Position numbers and translations under genes: made by a program
Shown: one piece after another, positions 29,313 through 38,990 of the stretch
How the letters are laid out: each line of letters opens with the position of its first letter
How positions within the stretch are numbered: the stretch's first letter is position 1
NCBI RefSeq assembly: GCF_020179755.1
Contig: NZ_JAIUCY010000003.1
Coordinates: forward strand, 372,001 to 436,000
Direction of reading: 5' to 3'
Source: Herbaspirillum sp. alder98
GTDB lineage: Bacteria > Pseudomonadota > Gammaproteobacteria > Burkholderiales > Burkholderiaceae_D
DNA length: 64,000 bases
Notes under the pieces: model-generated
What the model saw: the letters and a program-made list of their open reading frames with translations, nothing else
Databases searched by the model: none
What the model was told of the DNA's origin: nothing

Positions 29313-29750
29313 ATGGCAAAACACCTTCTCCTGCTGAATGGCCCGAACCTTAATCTGCTCGGGACCAGAGAGCCGGAAGTCTATGGATCGACCACACTGG
29401 CCGATGTCGAAAGCCGTGCGCAGGAACAGGCGCGCGCCGCCGGCGCCAGCCTGCAGGCGTTCCAGAGCAACCATGAAGGTGCATTGATCGACCGCATTCA
29501 CGCCGCACGTGCCGAAGCGGTCGATGCCATCGTGATCAATCCGGGCGGGCTCACGCATACCAGCGTGGCATTGCGCGACGCACTGGCCGGGGTGGCCATT
29601 CCGTTTGTGGAGGTGCACATCTCGAATGTCCACCAACGCGAGCAATTCCGTCATTTTTCTTATTTGTCCGGACTTGCCCGGGCGGTCATGTGCGGCTTCG
29701 GCGTGGACGGCTATCGATTGGCCGTCGACTACTGGCTGCATCAGAAGTAG
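29313..29750 (+). CDS. aroQ: 3-dehydroquinate dehydratase, type II
   Basis: A 145-residue dodecameric enzyme of the shikimate pathway. '[20 protein letters not shown]' carries the catalytic Arg/Tyr lid. '[14 protein letters not shown]', '[17 protein letters not shown]' and '[15 protein letters not shown]' (catalytic His) follow. Full length. The 85-bp gap upstream contains an imperfect inverted repeat (29250-29276) and a possible CAAAAT -10. It lies immediately upstream of accB-accC, a usual order. Confidence 0.97.
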   Translation: MAKHLLLLNGPNLNLLGTREPEVYGSTTLADVESRAQEQARAAGASLQAFQSNHEGALIDRIHAARAEAVDAIVINPGGLTHTSVALRDALAGVAIPFVEVHISNVHQREQFRHFSYLSGLARAVMCGFGVDGYRLAVDYWLHQK

Positions 29751-29800
29751 CGCCGCTCCTGGCGCCAACGAAACTGCTCCCGGCTGACCAACACCATACT

Positions 29801-29823
29801 GCCGACCGCCATGAACGGTCGGC
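29801..29823 (+). other. stem-loop between aroQ and accB
   Basis: A perfect 8-bp stem (29801-29808 with 29816-29823) with a 7-nt loop, followed by an A/T-rich stretch with no continuous T run. It may be a weak terminator for aroQ or an element of the accB leader. Confidence 0.4.
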
Positions 29824-29860
29824 GATTATTTAAAACTCATCACAATTCCGAGGGATTCAA

Positions 29861-30325
29861 ATGGATTTACGAAAACTCAAGACACTGATCGACCTGGTTG
29901 CAGAATCGGCCATCGAAGAGCTTGAAGTCACTGAAGGCGAAAGCAAGGTCAGAATCGTCAAATCTTCCCCGAATGCGCAGAACCAGCTGGTGATGATGCC
30001 CCAGCAGCAAGCCTACGCACCAGTGGCCGCGCCGCTGGCTGCAGCGCCGGCCGCCGCTCCTGCAGCGCCAGCCGCACCGGCAGTGCCTGAAGGCCACATC
30101 GTGAAGTCGCCCATGGTCGGCACCTTCTACCGCGCCTCGGCGCCAGGCGCCCCGGCATTCGTCGAAGTCGGCAAGGAAGTCAAGGAAGGCGACACCCTGT
30201 GCCTGATCGAAGCCATGAAACTGTTGAACGAGATCGACTCGGACAAGGGCGGCGTGATCAAGCAGATCCTGGTCGAAAACGGCCAGCCGGTAGAATTCGG
30301 CCAGCCACTGTTCCTGATCGGCTAA
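29861..30325 (+). CDS. accB: acetyl-CoA carboxylase biotin carboxyl carrier protein
   Basis: A 154-residue carrier of the biotin cofactor for malonyl-CoA synthesis. N-terminal helix '[23 protein letters not shown]'. An Ala/Pro-rich linker spans about 52-77. The C-terminal biotinyl domain has the biotinylated Lys120 in [14 protein letters not shown] lies upstream of the start. It is followed by accC after 172 bp. Confidence 0.97.
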   Translation: MDLRKLKTLIDLVAESAIEELEVTEGESKVRIVKSSPNAQNQLVMMPQQQAYAPVAAPLAAAPAAAPAAPAAPAVPEGHIVKSPMVGTFYRASAPGAPAFVEVGKEVKEGDTLCLIEAMKLLNEIDSDKGGVIKQILVENGQPVEFGQPLFLIG

Positions 30326-30497
30326 GCAGTCGCCGACGCAGCACAAGGCAATCCCGGCTTAGTCGGATGGCGCCGCCCCACAGGCGGCCTGAAGTGGAAT
30401 CTGCAGCCCTGCCAGCGCGGCCATTGATGCCGCGCGGCGCGCAATCCCGCCATCCGGATCTTTATAACGCTTGATTTGGCGACGCCTCTCTCCTGCT

Positions 30498-31874
<1,377 letters not shown>

Positions 31875-31880
31875 TGCGCC

Positions 31881-32798
31881 ATGGGCTGGGTTGAAATCGT
31901 CATCGAAGTCGCACGTGACCAGGCCGAGGCATTGTCCGACGCCTTGATGGATGCGGGCGCCCTGTCGGTGTCGGTGGAAGACGCCGACGAAGGCACCGAG
32001 GCCGAGCGCCCCCTGTTCGGCGAGCCGGGCATGGAGCCGCAACAGGCGGCATGGGATCGCAGTCGCGTAGTGGCGCTGGCCGGCCGCGATGCCGACCACG
32101 CCACCATCGTCGCTGACGCCACCCATGCCATCGGCCTCGACTACGCCTTGCCGTTTGCCACCCGCGATGTTGAAGAGCAGGACTGGGTGCGCCTGACGCA
32201 ATCCCAGTTCGAGCCGATCCATATCGGGCAACGCATCTGGGTGGTACCCAGCTGGCACGATGCGCCGGACGTCGCCGATGCGCTGATCCTCGAACTCGAC
32301 CCCGGCCTGGCCTTCGGCACCGGCAGTCATCCCACTACCCGGTTGTGCATGGAGTGGCTCGAATCGAACGCCAGCGCCGATACCGGCCGTCTGCTCGACT
32401 ATGGTTGCGGCTCGGGCATCCTGGCGCTGGTCGCGGCCAAGGTGGGTGTGCCCAAGGTAGTCGGGGTCGACATCGACCCGCAGGCCATGGAGTCAGCCCA
32501 GTACAACGCCCAGCGCAACCACTGCGAGATCGATTTCTTCCTGCCCGAACCCTTTGCACAGCTTTATCCGGAGGGCGAGCGTTTCGGTATCGTGGTGGCC
32601 AATATCCTGGCCGGCCCACTGCAGGTGATGGCGCCGATGCTGGCCGGACGCGTGGCCACCGGCGGTGCGCTGGTGCTGTCGGGCGTGCTGGATCGCCAGG
32701 CCGAGGAAGTCATCGCCGCTTATGCACCCTACATCGCCCTGACCGTCTGGGCCGAACACGAAGGCTGGGTGGCGCTGGCAGGCCGCCTGCCGGAGTAA
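31881..32798 (+). CDS. prmA: ribosomal protein L11 methyltransferase
   Basis: A 305-residue SAM-dependent enzyme that trimethylates ribosomal protein L11. The N-terminal substrate-recognition domain is followed by '[21 protein letters not shown]' (about 143). The SAM loop is '[13 protein letters not shown]' (about 171). '[11 protein letters not shown]' is the NPPY-like position typical of PrmA. It begins 6 bp after accC and ends 4 bp before the zinc-ribbon gene, so these are one transcript. Confidence 0.96.
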   Translation: MGWVEIVIEVARDQAEALSDALMDAGALSVSVEDADEGTEAERPLFGEPGMEPQQAAWDRSRVVALAGRDADHATIVADATHAIGLDYALPFATRDVEEQDWVRLTQSQFEPIHIGQRIWVVPSWHDAPDVADALILELDPGLAFGTGSHPTTRLCMEWLESNASADTGRLLDYGCGSGILALVAAKVGVPKVVGVDIDPQAMESAQYNAQRNHCEIDFFLPEPFAQLYPEGERFGIVVANILAGPLQVMAPMLAGRVATGGALVLSGVLDRQAEEVIAAYAPYIALTVWAEHEGWVALAGRLPE

Positions 32799-32802
32799 GT
32801 GC

Positions 32803-33954
32803 ATGGCACTGGCGACCCAATGTCCGCAATGCCTCACCATCTTCAGGGTCGCTAACGATCAACTCAAACTGCGCGGTGGCCTGGTCCGCTGCGGCAGTTG
32901 CAAGAACGTCTTCAACGGTAACGAATATCTGGTCGAGGCCGGCATCAGCGATGGCCTCTATCATCCCGCGCCGGGCAGCCGCGCGCTGCCGCCGGGCACA
33001 CCGGCACCGGTCGTCATGCCCGTGACTGCGGCACCGCCGGTGGTCGATTCGCTGCCCGTGGTCAACACGCCGGCACCGCTCGACCAGCCAATCCCGGCGC
33101 CGATGCCGATGGCAACGGTGCCGCCGCCGCTCGATGCGCCACTGCCACTGGTGCCTGAACCCAAGGTATTCCGCTCCCCCGACAATCCCGGCTATATCCC
33201 TGACCTGGGCGCGCCGTTGCGCCCGGTCGATACCGAAAATACGGCCGAGGCGGACGATTTTCCGTTGCCCAGCAAGCCCTCGGCGCCCGGGGACGAAGAT
33301 GATCGGCAGTCGCGGCCTGGGGATACGTCCGAGGCCGATGCTCCGCATGACCCGCATGACACCACGACCGAGCCCGAGCCCGAGCCCGAGGCCGACATCG
33401 AACCCGAGCCGGAACCCGCGCCCCTGGACGATCTCGAATTCGTGAAGAAGGCCGAGCGCCGCGCCCGCGTGGGACATGTCACCCAGATCGCCATGATCCT
33501 GCTGGCCGCCGTGATGGTGCCCCTGCTGCTGCTGCAAGCCACTTATTACTGGCGCAACCAGATCGCCGCCGGCGCCCCGGCGCTGCGTCCGATGCTCAAC
33601 GGCATGTGCGCCACCTTCAATTGCACCGTCGGCGTGCCGGCAGAAATCGACCAGTTGTCACTGGAGTCCAACGAGCTCCAGGTGGTGCCGCCCAACCAGA
33701 ACATCTATGCGCTCTCGCTGCTGCTGCGCAACCGCAGCGCCAGCGCGCAGGCCTGGCCTGCCATCGAGCTCACGCTCAACAATGACGATGAAAAACCAGT
33801 GGTCCGCCGGGTTTTCCGCCCGCGAGATTACCTGCCCGGCGCCCAGCAGATCGACAACGGCATCGGCGCCGGCAGCGAACAACTGGTCAAGCTGACCTTC
33901 GAACTCGACAACGCCCTGGTGTCGGGATATCGCATCTATCTGTTTTATCCCTGA
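32803..33954 (+). CDS. zinc-ribbon DUF3426 membrane protein
   Basis: A 383-residue protein. An MJ0042-type zinc ribbon at the N-terminus has C7, C10, C30 and C33. A Pro-rich linker covers about 50-130, and an acidic Glu/Pro repeat is near 185-207. One membrane helix lies at about 225-245. A C-terminal periplasmic DUF3426 domain follows. The prmA-DUF3426 order is common in betaproteobacteria. The function is unknown. Confidence 0.88.
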   Translation: MALATQCPQCLTIFRVANDQLKLRGGLVRCGSCKNVFNGNEYLVEAGISDGLYHPAPGSRALPPGTPAPVVMPVTAAPPVVDSLPVVNTPAPLDQPIPAPMPMATVPPPLDAPLPLVPEPKVFRSPDNPGYIPDLGAPLRPVDTENTAEADDFPLPSKPSAPGDEDDRQSRPGDTSEADAPHDPHDTTTEPEPEPEADIEPEPEPAPLDDLEFVKKAERRARVGHVTQIAMILLAAVMVPLLLLQATYYWRNQIAAGAPALRPMLNGMCATFNCTVGVPAEIDQLSLESNELQVVPPNQNIYALSLLLRNRSASAQAWPAIELTLNNDDEKPVVRRVFRPRDYLPGAQQIDNGIGAGSEQLVKLTFELDNALVSGYRIYLFYP

Positions 33955-33979
33955 AAGTCACGCCGCTTTCTTCTACAAT
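33951..33979 (+). promoter_or_regulatory. promoter of the PfkB-family kinase gene
   Basis: CTGAAA (33951-33956), a 17-bp spacer and TACAAT (33974-33979). It starts on the stop of the preceding gene and gives a leader of about 27 nt. Confidence 0.5.
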
Positions 33980-34012
33980 GCGGCATTCCTCAACTTTCTT
34001 TCACACCATCCC

Positions 34013-34948
34013 ATGAGTTCATTGATCTGCGGCTCGCTCGCCTACGACAACATCATGCAGTACGAAGGTCGCTTTGCCGACGCGCTGCTGGCCGACCAGT
34101 TGCACAAGATCAATGTCTCGTTCCTGGTGCCCACCATGCGCCGCGAGTTTGGCGGCTGCGCCGGCAATATCGGCTACAACCTCAAGCTGCTCGGCGGCGA
34201 ACCGGTGGTGATGGCCACCGTCGGCCTGGATAGCGCGCCTTACCTGGAACACCTGGCCAAGCTGGACATGCCGACCCATTGTATCCGCGTGGTGGAATCG
34301 TCCTTCACGGCACAATGCTTCATCACCACCGATGCCAGCAGCAACCAGATCACCGCCTTTCACCCGGGCGCGATGAGTTTCTCGCATGAAAACAAGGTCG
34401 CCGATGCGGGCGCAGTCAAGTTTGCCATCGTCGCGCCGGATGGCCGCGACGGCATGCTGCAACACGCGGAACAGGCTGCGGCGCTGTCGATCCCGCTGAT
34501 CTTCGATCCGGGTCAAGGCATGCCGATGTTCGACGGTAACGACCTCAAGCATTTCATCGACCTGGCAACCTATGTGGCCGTCAACGATTACGAAGCCGAA
34601 CTGCTGACCGCCCGTACCGGCCTGTCGCTGCAGCAGATCGCCGAGCGGGTGTCGGCCCTGATCGTCACGCGCGGCGAACTGGGCGCCGAGATCTATCACG
34701 GCGGCAACAAGATCGATATTCCCGTGGTGCCAGCCGCCACCATCGCCGACCCCACCGGTTGCGGCGATGCATTCCGTGCCGGCATGCTGTATGGTCTGAC
34801 CGAAGGCTTCGACTGGCCCACTACAGGCCGTCTGGCCAGCCTGATGGGCGCCATCAAGATCGAGTCGCAAGGGCCGCAGAACCATGCGCCGTCCAAGGCC
34901 GAGATCGAAGATCGATTCCAGCAGGTATTCGGCTATCGTTTCGGCTGA
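34013..34948 (+). CDS. PfkB-family carbohydrate/adenosine kinase
   Basis: A 311-residue ribokinase-fold enzyme. 'EFGGCAGNIGYNLKLLGGEP' near residue 44 is the first PfkB signature. The second signature 'DPTGCGDAFRAGMLYGL' near 244 contains the catalytic Asp. The N-terminus 'SLICGSLAYDNIMQYEGRF' and overall layout resemble bacterial adenosine kinases, but ribose or other nucleosides cannot be excluded. Confidence 0.88.
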   Translation: MSSLICGSLAYDNIMQYEGRFADALLADQLHKINVSFLVPTMRREFGGCAGNIGYNLKLLGGEPVVMATVGLDSAPYLEHLAKLDMPTHCIRVVESSFTAQCFITTDASSNQITAFHPGAMSFSHENKVADAGAVKFAIVAPDGRDGMLQHAEQAAALSIPLIFDPGQGMPMFDGNDLKHFIDLATYVAVNDYEAELLTARTGLSLQQIAERVSALIVTRGELGAEIYHGGNKIDIPVVPAATIADPTGCGDAFRAGMLYGLTEGFDWPTTGRLASLMGAIKIESQGPQNHAPSKAEIEDRFQQVFGYRFG

Positions 34949-34999
34949 CCCTGACCGGGTCGGCACTGCATCATCGAATGTTTCCAGGAGGAGCGTCGC

Positions 35000-35557
35000 A
35001 TGTCCAAGTCACTGTCGTCGTTGTTTGCCCTACCCTTGCTGGTCGCCGCAGTCCTGACGGCCGCGCCGGCCGGGGCAGTACTCAAGCCGGGCGAGAAGGC
35101 ACCTGATTTCTCGGCACCGTCGTCGCTCGGCGGCCAGGTCTCGACCTTCTCGCTGGCCTCGGCGCTGAAGAATGGCCCGGTGGTGCTGTACTTCTACCCG
35201 GCGGCGTTCACCGCCGGCTGCACCGTCGAGGCGCACCTGTTCGCCGAAGCCACCGATCGCTACAAGGCATTGGGGGCGACCGTGATCGGGGTATCGGCCG
35301 ACAACATCGAAACGCTCAACAAGTTTTCGGTCAGCGCCTGCCGTAGCAAGTTTGCGGTAGTCGCCGATGTCGACCAGAAGGTCATGAAAGCCTATGACTC
35401 GGTCCTGAACAAGAATGCCGAACGCGCCAGCCGCACCTCGTACGTGATTGCACCCGACCGCTCGGTGATCTACGAATACACCGACATGAATCCCGAGAAG
35501 CACGTCGAGAACACCATGCACGCACTGGAGCAATGGTCGGGCAAGAAAAAACAGTAA
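35000..35557 (+). CDS. exported peroxiredoxin (AhpC/TSA, Bcp-like)
   Basis: A 185-residue thiol peroxidase with an N-terminal signal peptide (cleavage after 'PAGA'). The peroxidatic Cys is in 'LYFYPAAFTAGCTVEAHLFAE', where the usual PxxxTxxC reads PAAFTAGC. A second Cys is in 'FSVSACRSKFAVVADV'. The signal peptide suggests periplasmic peroxide defence. AGGAGGAG lies upstream of the ATG. Confidence 0.9.
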   Translation: MSKSLSSLFALPLLVAAVLTAAPAGAVLKPGEKAPDFSAPSSLGGQVSTFSLASALKNGPVVLYFYPAAFTAGCTVEAHLFAEATDRYKALGATVIGVSADNIETLNKFSVSACRSKFAVVADVDQKVMKAYDSVLNKNAERASRTSYVIAPDRSVIYEYTDMNPEKHVENTMHALEQWSGKKKQ

Positions 35558-35571
35558 TCGACCAGGGCAAT

Positions 35572-35609
35572 AAAAAACCGGACCAGCTTGACGCTGGTCC
35601 GGTTTTTTT
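35572..35609. terminator. bidirectional rho-independent terminator
   Basis: A perfect 16-bp stem (35572-35587 with 35593-35608) with a 5-nt loop. A-runs and T-runs on both sides serve the peroxiredoxin gene (+) and yggT (-). Confidence 0.93.
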
Positions 35610-35626
35610 ATGGGCGCGACGGACGG

Positions 35627-36166
35627 TCAGGCCAGCGATAACAGCAAGGTGCTGACCACCCGCACTGCAATCTGCAACAGGATCAGCGCCGCCAGTGGCG
35701 ACAGGTCAACCCCGCCGACCAGCGGGATAATGCGGCGCAGCGGACGCAGCAGCGGTTCATTGAGCGCCCGCACGAAGGGCGCCAGCGGCGCCTGCGGATT
35801 GACCCAGCTGAACACGGCCTCGATGATCAGCGTGGCCATGAAGCCATAGAAGATCCACTGGAAGAAGCGGATCAGCGACAACAGCAGGATGGTCTTGAAG
35901 TCGAAGCCGGTGTCAAAACCGACGGCGGCGACGATCGACAGCAGCACGATCAGGAAGGCACCCACCAGGCTGGCCCAGTCATAGGCGCCACCTGGCATGA
36001 TGCGACGCAGCGGCTTGACCAGCCAATCCGAGAGCTGATAGACGAACTGCCCGACTGCCTGCGGTGGACGCACCCGCACCACCTGTACCCAGAAGCGCAG
36101 CAGCATGACACCGGCCAGGATGCTGGCCACGGCGTCGACGATCAACATGAAAATACTATGCAGCAC
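35627..36166 (-). CDS. YggT-family membrane protein
   Basis: A 179-residue inner-membrane protein with two YGGT repeats and four to five hydrophobic helices (about 5-27, 65-90, 105-122, 155-178). 'SDWLVKPLRRIMPG' and 'LNEPLLRPLRRIIP' are the paired YggT signatures. The family is linked to cell division and osmotic stress without a defined reaction. Confidence 0.9.
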   Translation of the reverse strand: MLHSIFMLIVDAVASILAGVMLLRFWVQVVRVRPPQAVGQFVYQLSDWLVKPLRRIMPGGAYDWASLVGAFLIVLLSIVAAVGFDTGFDFKTILLLSLIRFFQWIFYGFMATLIIEAVFSWVNPQAPLAPFVRALNEPLLRPLRRIIPLVGGVDLSPLAALILLQIAVRVVSTLLLSLA

Positions 36167-36370
36167 AGGGGATCTCCGTCATTAACAAATCGGTGGATGC
36201 GGACAGGTTTTGACGCGCACGCACATACTAGATGGCATTGGCGCAATCGCCAAGTATCTATTTTTGCGTAATCGCCAGCAGTCGTTCATATGGTGCTGCG
36301 GCGGCCATTTCCAATCCCGTCGACTGGCCGATGTCGATATAAATGCGCTGCGGGAGTGCTTGGCGCGGGC

Positions 36371-36413
36371 AAAAAAAATCCGCTGCATGGCGCGAGGCCA
36401 CCCAGCGGATTTT
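36371..36413 (-). terminator. terminator of the H1-like gene
   Basis: An 11-bp stem (36375-36385 with 36403-36413) with an inner 4-bp stem, followed on the minus strand by eight T. It lies within the 281-bp gap between yggT and the H1-like gene, in which no other feature was seen. Confidence 0.8.
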
Positions 36414-36447
36414 GCCTGAAGAAGATCAGGCGGCAGACACGCCCTGA

Positions 36448-37194
36448 TTAAGGACGGGTGGTGCCAGTCGGGAACGGCCAAGCCGCGGCCGGATTCAGCA
36501 CAGTCTTCGCCGAAGCGGAGGCTGGTGCTGCGGCTGCGGGCTTAGCCACCGGCTTTTTTGCGGCAACCGCCTTCTTGGCTGCTGCTGGCTTGGCGGCCAC
36601 TGCTGGCTTAGCTGCTGCCTTGGCTGCCGGCTTTGCCGCGGCCTTCGGTGCTGCCTTGGCTGCAGGCTTTGCTGCTGCCTTCGGTGCGGCCTTGGCTGCA
36701 GGCTTGGCGGCTGCCTTCGGTGCTGCTACCTTCTTGGCGGCGACCGGCTTCTTGGCAGCGACTGCCTTCTTCGGTGCTGCTGCCTTGGCGGCGACTGGCT
36801 TCTTCGCTGCGACGGCCTTCTTCGGTGCTGCTGCCTTCTTGGCGGCGACCGGCTTCTTGGCAGCGACTGCCTTCTTCGGTGCTGCTGCCTTCTTGGCGGC
36901 GACTGGCTTCTTCGCTGCGACTGCCTTCTTCGGTGCTGCTACCTTCTTGGCGGCGACCGGCTTCTTGGCAGCGACTGCCTTCTTCGGTGCTGCTGCCTTC
37001 TTCGGAGCGGCTGCCTTCTTCGCGACCGGCTTTGCTGCTGCCTTGGTAGCGACTGCCTTCTTCGGTGCTGCTGCCTTAGCGGCGGCGACCGGCTTCTTGG
37101 CGGCGACCGCCTTCTTTGGAGCGGCTGCCTTGGCGGCTACCGGCTTCTTGGCAGCCGGCTTCTTGGCTGCTGGCTTCTTTGCTGCTGTTGCCAT
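36448..37194 (-). CDS. histone H1-like Lys/Ala/Pro-rich repeat protein
   Basis: A 248-residue, extremely basic protein composed mostly of K-K-[PA]-V-A-A and A-P-K-K-A-V repeats, with a recurring unit of about 18 residues (54 bp) between about 20 and 165, then K-P-A-A-K-A-A-P units. The last 20 residues are different and non-repetitive (ending AAWPFPTGTTRP), which looks like a conserved tail. Related proteins bind DNA non-specifically and compact the nucleoid; AlgP and HctB are comparable. AAGAAGGAGAA precedes the ATG. It is a single-gene unit. Confidence 0.85.
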   Translation of the reverse strand: MATAAKKPAAKKPAAKKPVAAKAAAPKKAVAAKKPVAAAKAAAPKKAVATKAAAKPVAKKAAAPKKAAAPKKAVAAKKPVAAKKVAAPKKAVAAKKPVAAKKAAAPKKAVAAKKPVAAKKAAAPKKAVAAKKPVAAKAAAPKKAVAAKKPVAAKKVAAPKAAAKPAAKAAPKAAAKPAAKAAPKAAAKPAAKAAAKPAVAAKPAAAKKAVAAKKPVAKPAAAAPASASAKTVLNPAAAWPFPTGTTRP

Positions 37195-37693
37195 TTTGTT
37201 TCTCCTTCTTCACGTGATGGAAAAAATCAAGCTTGATATAAGAAACCCTCCCGCGCCATCGCGATGACACAGGCGGATTATTCATCGGCACAAGCATTGC
37301 CTTTCGCTTGCGCTAATGAATTCGGCACCAGCTGAACTGCAGCATCCCCTTACCTATGCTGCGCTTCAGCTATCTGGCTTGCCATCCCCGGGCGAATCCG
37401 CACATCGGGCGGTCCGTCGACACGAAGGGAGGCGTTAGGCCAAAAAAAACGCCAGCGTTCTCAGACGCCAGCGTCGGAATAGCACTCCCGAAAAACCTTA
37501 GGGTTTTTCAAAGGAAAAGCCGCCCGACCCGACACAAAGGGGGTGAGCGGCAATAACAGAGAAGAACGATTCGGTCTCTGACTGTTCATTAAATTGGCGA
37601 TCGCCTTTCAGTTTCGTCAGCCGGGTATCTTGCAAGCTACCCGACTAACGTTGTGCAACATGTCTCGCTAAAGGGCACTGAGGAGACTGCACT
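37195..37693. other. 499-bp gap with several stem-loops, no gene
   Basis: No convincing coding frame. Contents: a direct repeat of ACGCCAGCGT (37450-37459 and 37466-37475) preceded by eight A, which read on the minus strand may form an imperfect hairpin plus T run and terminate nrdB transcripts. A perfect 8-bp hairpin at 37490-37509 (loop 37498-37501). A GGCGATCGCC palindrome near 37597. A 6-bp stem at 37622-37643 whose loop contains another palindrome. A small RNA or a long nrdB 3' UTR is possible. Confidence 0.4.
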
Positions 37694-38836
37694 TCATTCC
37701 CAACTCAACGCGCCCCCGGTCTGGTATTCGATGACTCGTGTCTCGAAGAAGTTGCGCTCCTTCTTCAGATCGATCATCTCGCTCATCCACGGGAACGGAT
37801 TTTCTTCTTGTGCGAACAATGGGTCCAAACCGATTTGCTGTGCGCGACGATTAGCAATGAATCGGAGGTAACCCTTGAACATCGGCGCGTTCAACCCGAG
37901 CACGCCTCGCGGCATTGTATCCTCTGCGTAACGATATTCCAACTCTACCGCGCTTAAAAACAACGATTTGATTTCGTCGCGGAACTCGGGCGTCCACAGA
38001 TGCGGATTTTCCATCTTCACGGTGTTGATCAGATCGATGCCGAAGTTGCAGTGCATCGACTCGTCGCGCAGGATGTATTGGTACTGTTCTGCCGCACCCA
38101 TCATCTTGTTCTGACGACCCAGCGCCAGGATCTGGGTGAAGCCAACATAGAAGAACAGGCCTTCCATGATGCAGGCAAAAACGATCAGCGACTTCAACAG
38201 CTTCTGGTCGTTCTCGGTGGTGCCGGTGGTGAAGGCAGGATCGGTCAGCGTATTGATGAACGGGATCAGGAACTCATCCTTGTCGCGAATCGATTTGACT
38301 TCGTGATACGCGTTGAAGATCTCCGCTTCGTCCAGGCCCAGCGACTCGACGATGTACTGGTAGGCGTGGGTGTGGATCGCTTCTTCGAACGCCTGGCGCA
38401 GCAGGTACTGGCGGCACTCGGGCGCGGTGATGTGGCGATAGGTGCCCAGCACGATGTTGTTGGCGGCCAGCGAATCGGCGGTGACGAAGAAGCCAAGGTT
38501 GCGCTTGACCAGGCGGCGTTCGTCATCGGTCAGGCCATTGGGGCTCTTCCACAATTCGATGTCGCGCTGCATGTTGATTTCTTGCGGCATCCAGTGGTTG
38601 GCGCAACCGGCCAGGTACTTGTCCCAGGCCCACTTGTACTTGAACGGCACCAGCTGGTTGACGTCGGTGTGGCCGTTGATGATGCGCTTGTCGGCGGCGT
38701 TGACGCGCATGGTGGTGTCGACCGGCGCATCCTGGCCCACCAGCGTCGGGTTCAATGCGGCGTCGGCCAGGTGTTGTGGTTGTGGATGTCGCGGCGCTGC
38801 GACTTTCGCGCCTGCTTCGTCGTCCCAAGAAAGCAT
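37694..38836 (-). CDS. nrdB: class Ia ribonucleotide reductase β subunit
   Basis: A 380-residue di-iron protein that generates the tyrosyl radical for NrdA. All metal ligands are found: D121, E152, H155, E225, E259 and H262. The radical Tyr is Y159. The spacing equals that of E. coli NrdB D84/E115/H118/Y122 and E204/E238/H241. It is therefore a normal Tyr-radical type, not the Phe-containing Ic type. The C-terminus carries a short peptide for NrdA binding. It is 154 bp downstream of nrdA, with a hairpin in between. Confidence 0.97.
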   Translation of the reverse strand: MLSWDDEAGAKVAAPRHPQPQHLADAALNPTLVGQDAPVDTTMRVNAADKRIINGHTDVNQLVPFKYKWAWDKYLAGCANHWMPQEINMQRDIELWKSPNGLTDDERRLVKRNLGFFVTADSLAANNIVLGTYRHITAPECRQYLLRQAFEEAIHTHAYQYIVESLGLDEAEIFNAYHEVKSIRDKDEFLIPFINTLTDPAFTTGTTENDQKLLKSLIVFACIMEGLFFYVGFTQILALGRQNKMMGAAEQYQYILRDESMHCNFGIDLINTVKMENPHLWTPEFRDEIKSLFLSAVELEYRYAEDTMPRGVLGLNAPMFKGYLRFIANRRAQQIGLDPLFAQEENPFPWMSEMIDLKKERNFFETRVIEYQTGGALSWE

Positions 38837-38958
38837 GTCTGTTCCTCTTTACTATGTGTTCAATGATGCGCTCTCGCGGCCTTGCCGCGCACGGGCATCT
38901 TCAAGGTGACAACGGCGCATCCGGTGAAGTTCACCGTAATGCGCCGGCTGTGAAGACT

Positions 38959-38978
38959 GCCCGGGGTTGCCCCCGGGC
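38959..38978 (-). other. stem-loop between nrdA and nrdB
   Basis: A perfect 8-bp, nearly all-GC stem (38959-38966 with 38971-38978) with a 4-nt loop, 12 bp after the nrdA stop and without a T run. It may protect or process the nrdA 3' end, or pause transcription. Confidence 0.5.
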
Positions 38979-38990
38979 GGATTCTAAATG

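Noticed and set aside
36182-36481. A 99-codon minus-strand frame between yggT and the H1-like gene
   Set aside because: It runs through the terminator hairpin and into the H1-like gene, and has no Shine-Dalgarno or known similarity.
36448-37194. The DNA-level tandem repeats as a CRISPR array or satellite
   Set aside because: The repeats are in frame, contiguous and explained by the Lys/Ala/Pro protein repeats; there are no unique spacers.
37356-37556. A 66-codon plus-strand frame in the nrdB/H1-like gap
   Set aside because: No ribosome-binding site, atypical composition and it runs through several stem-loops.
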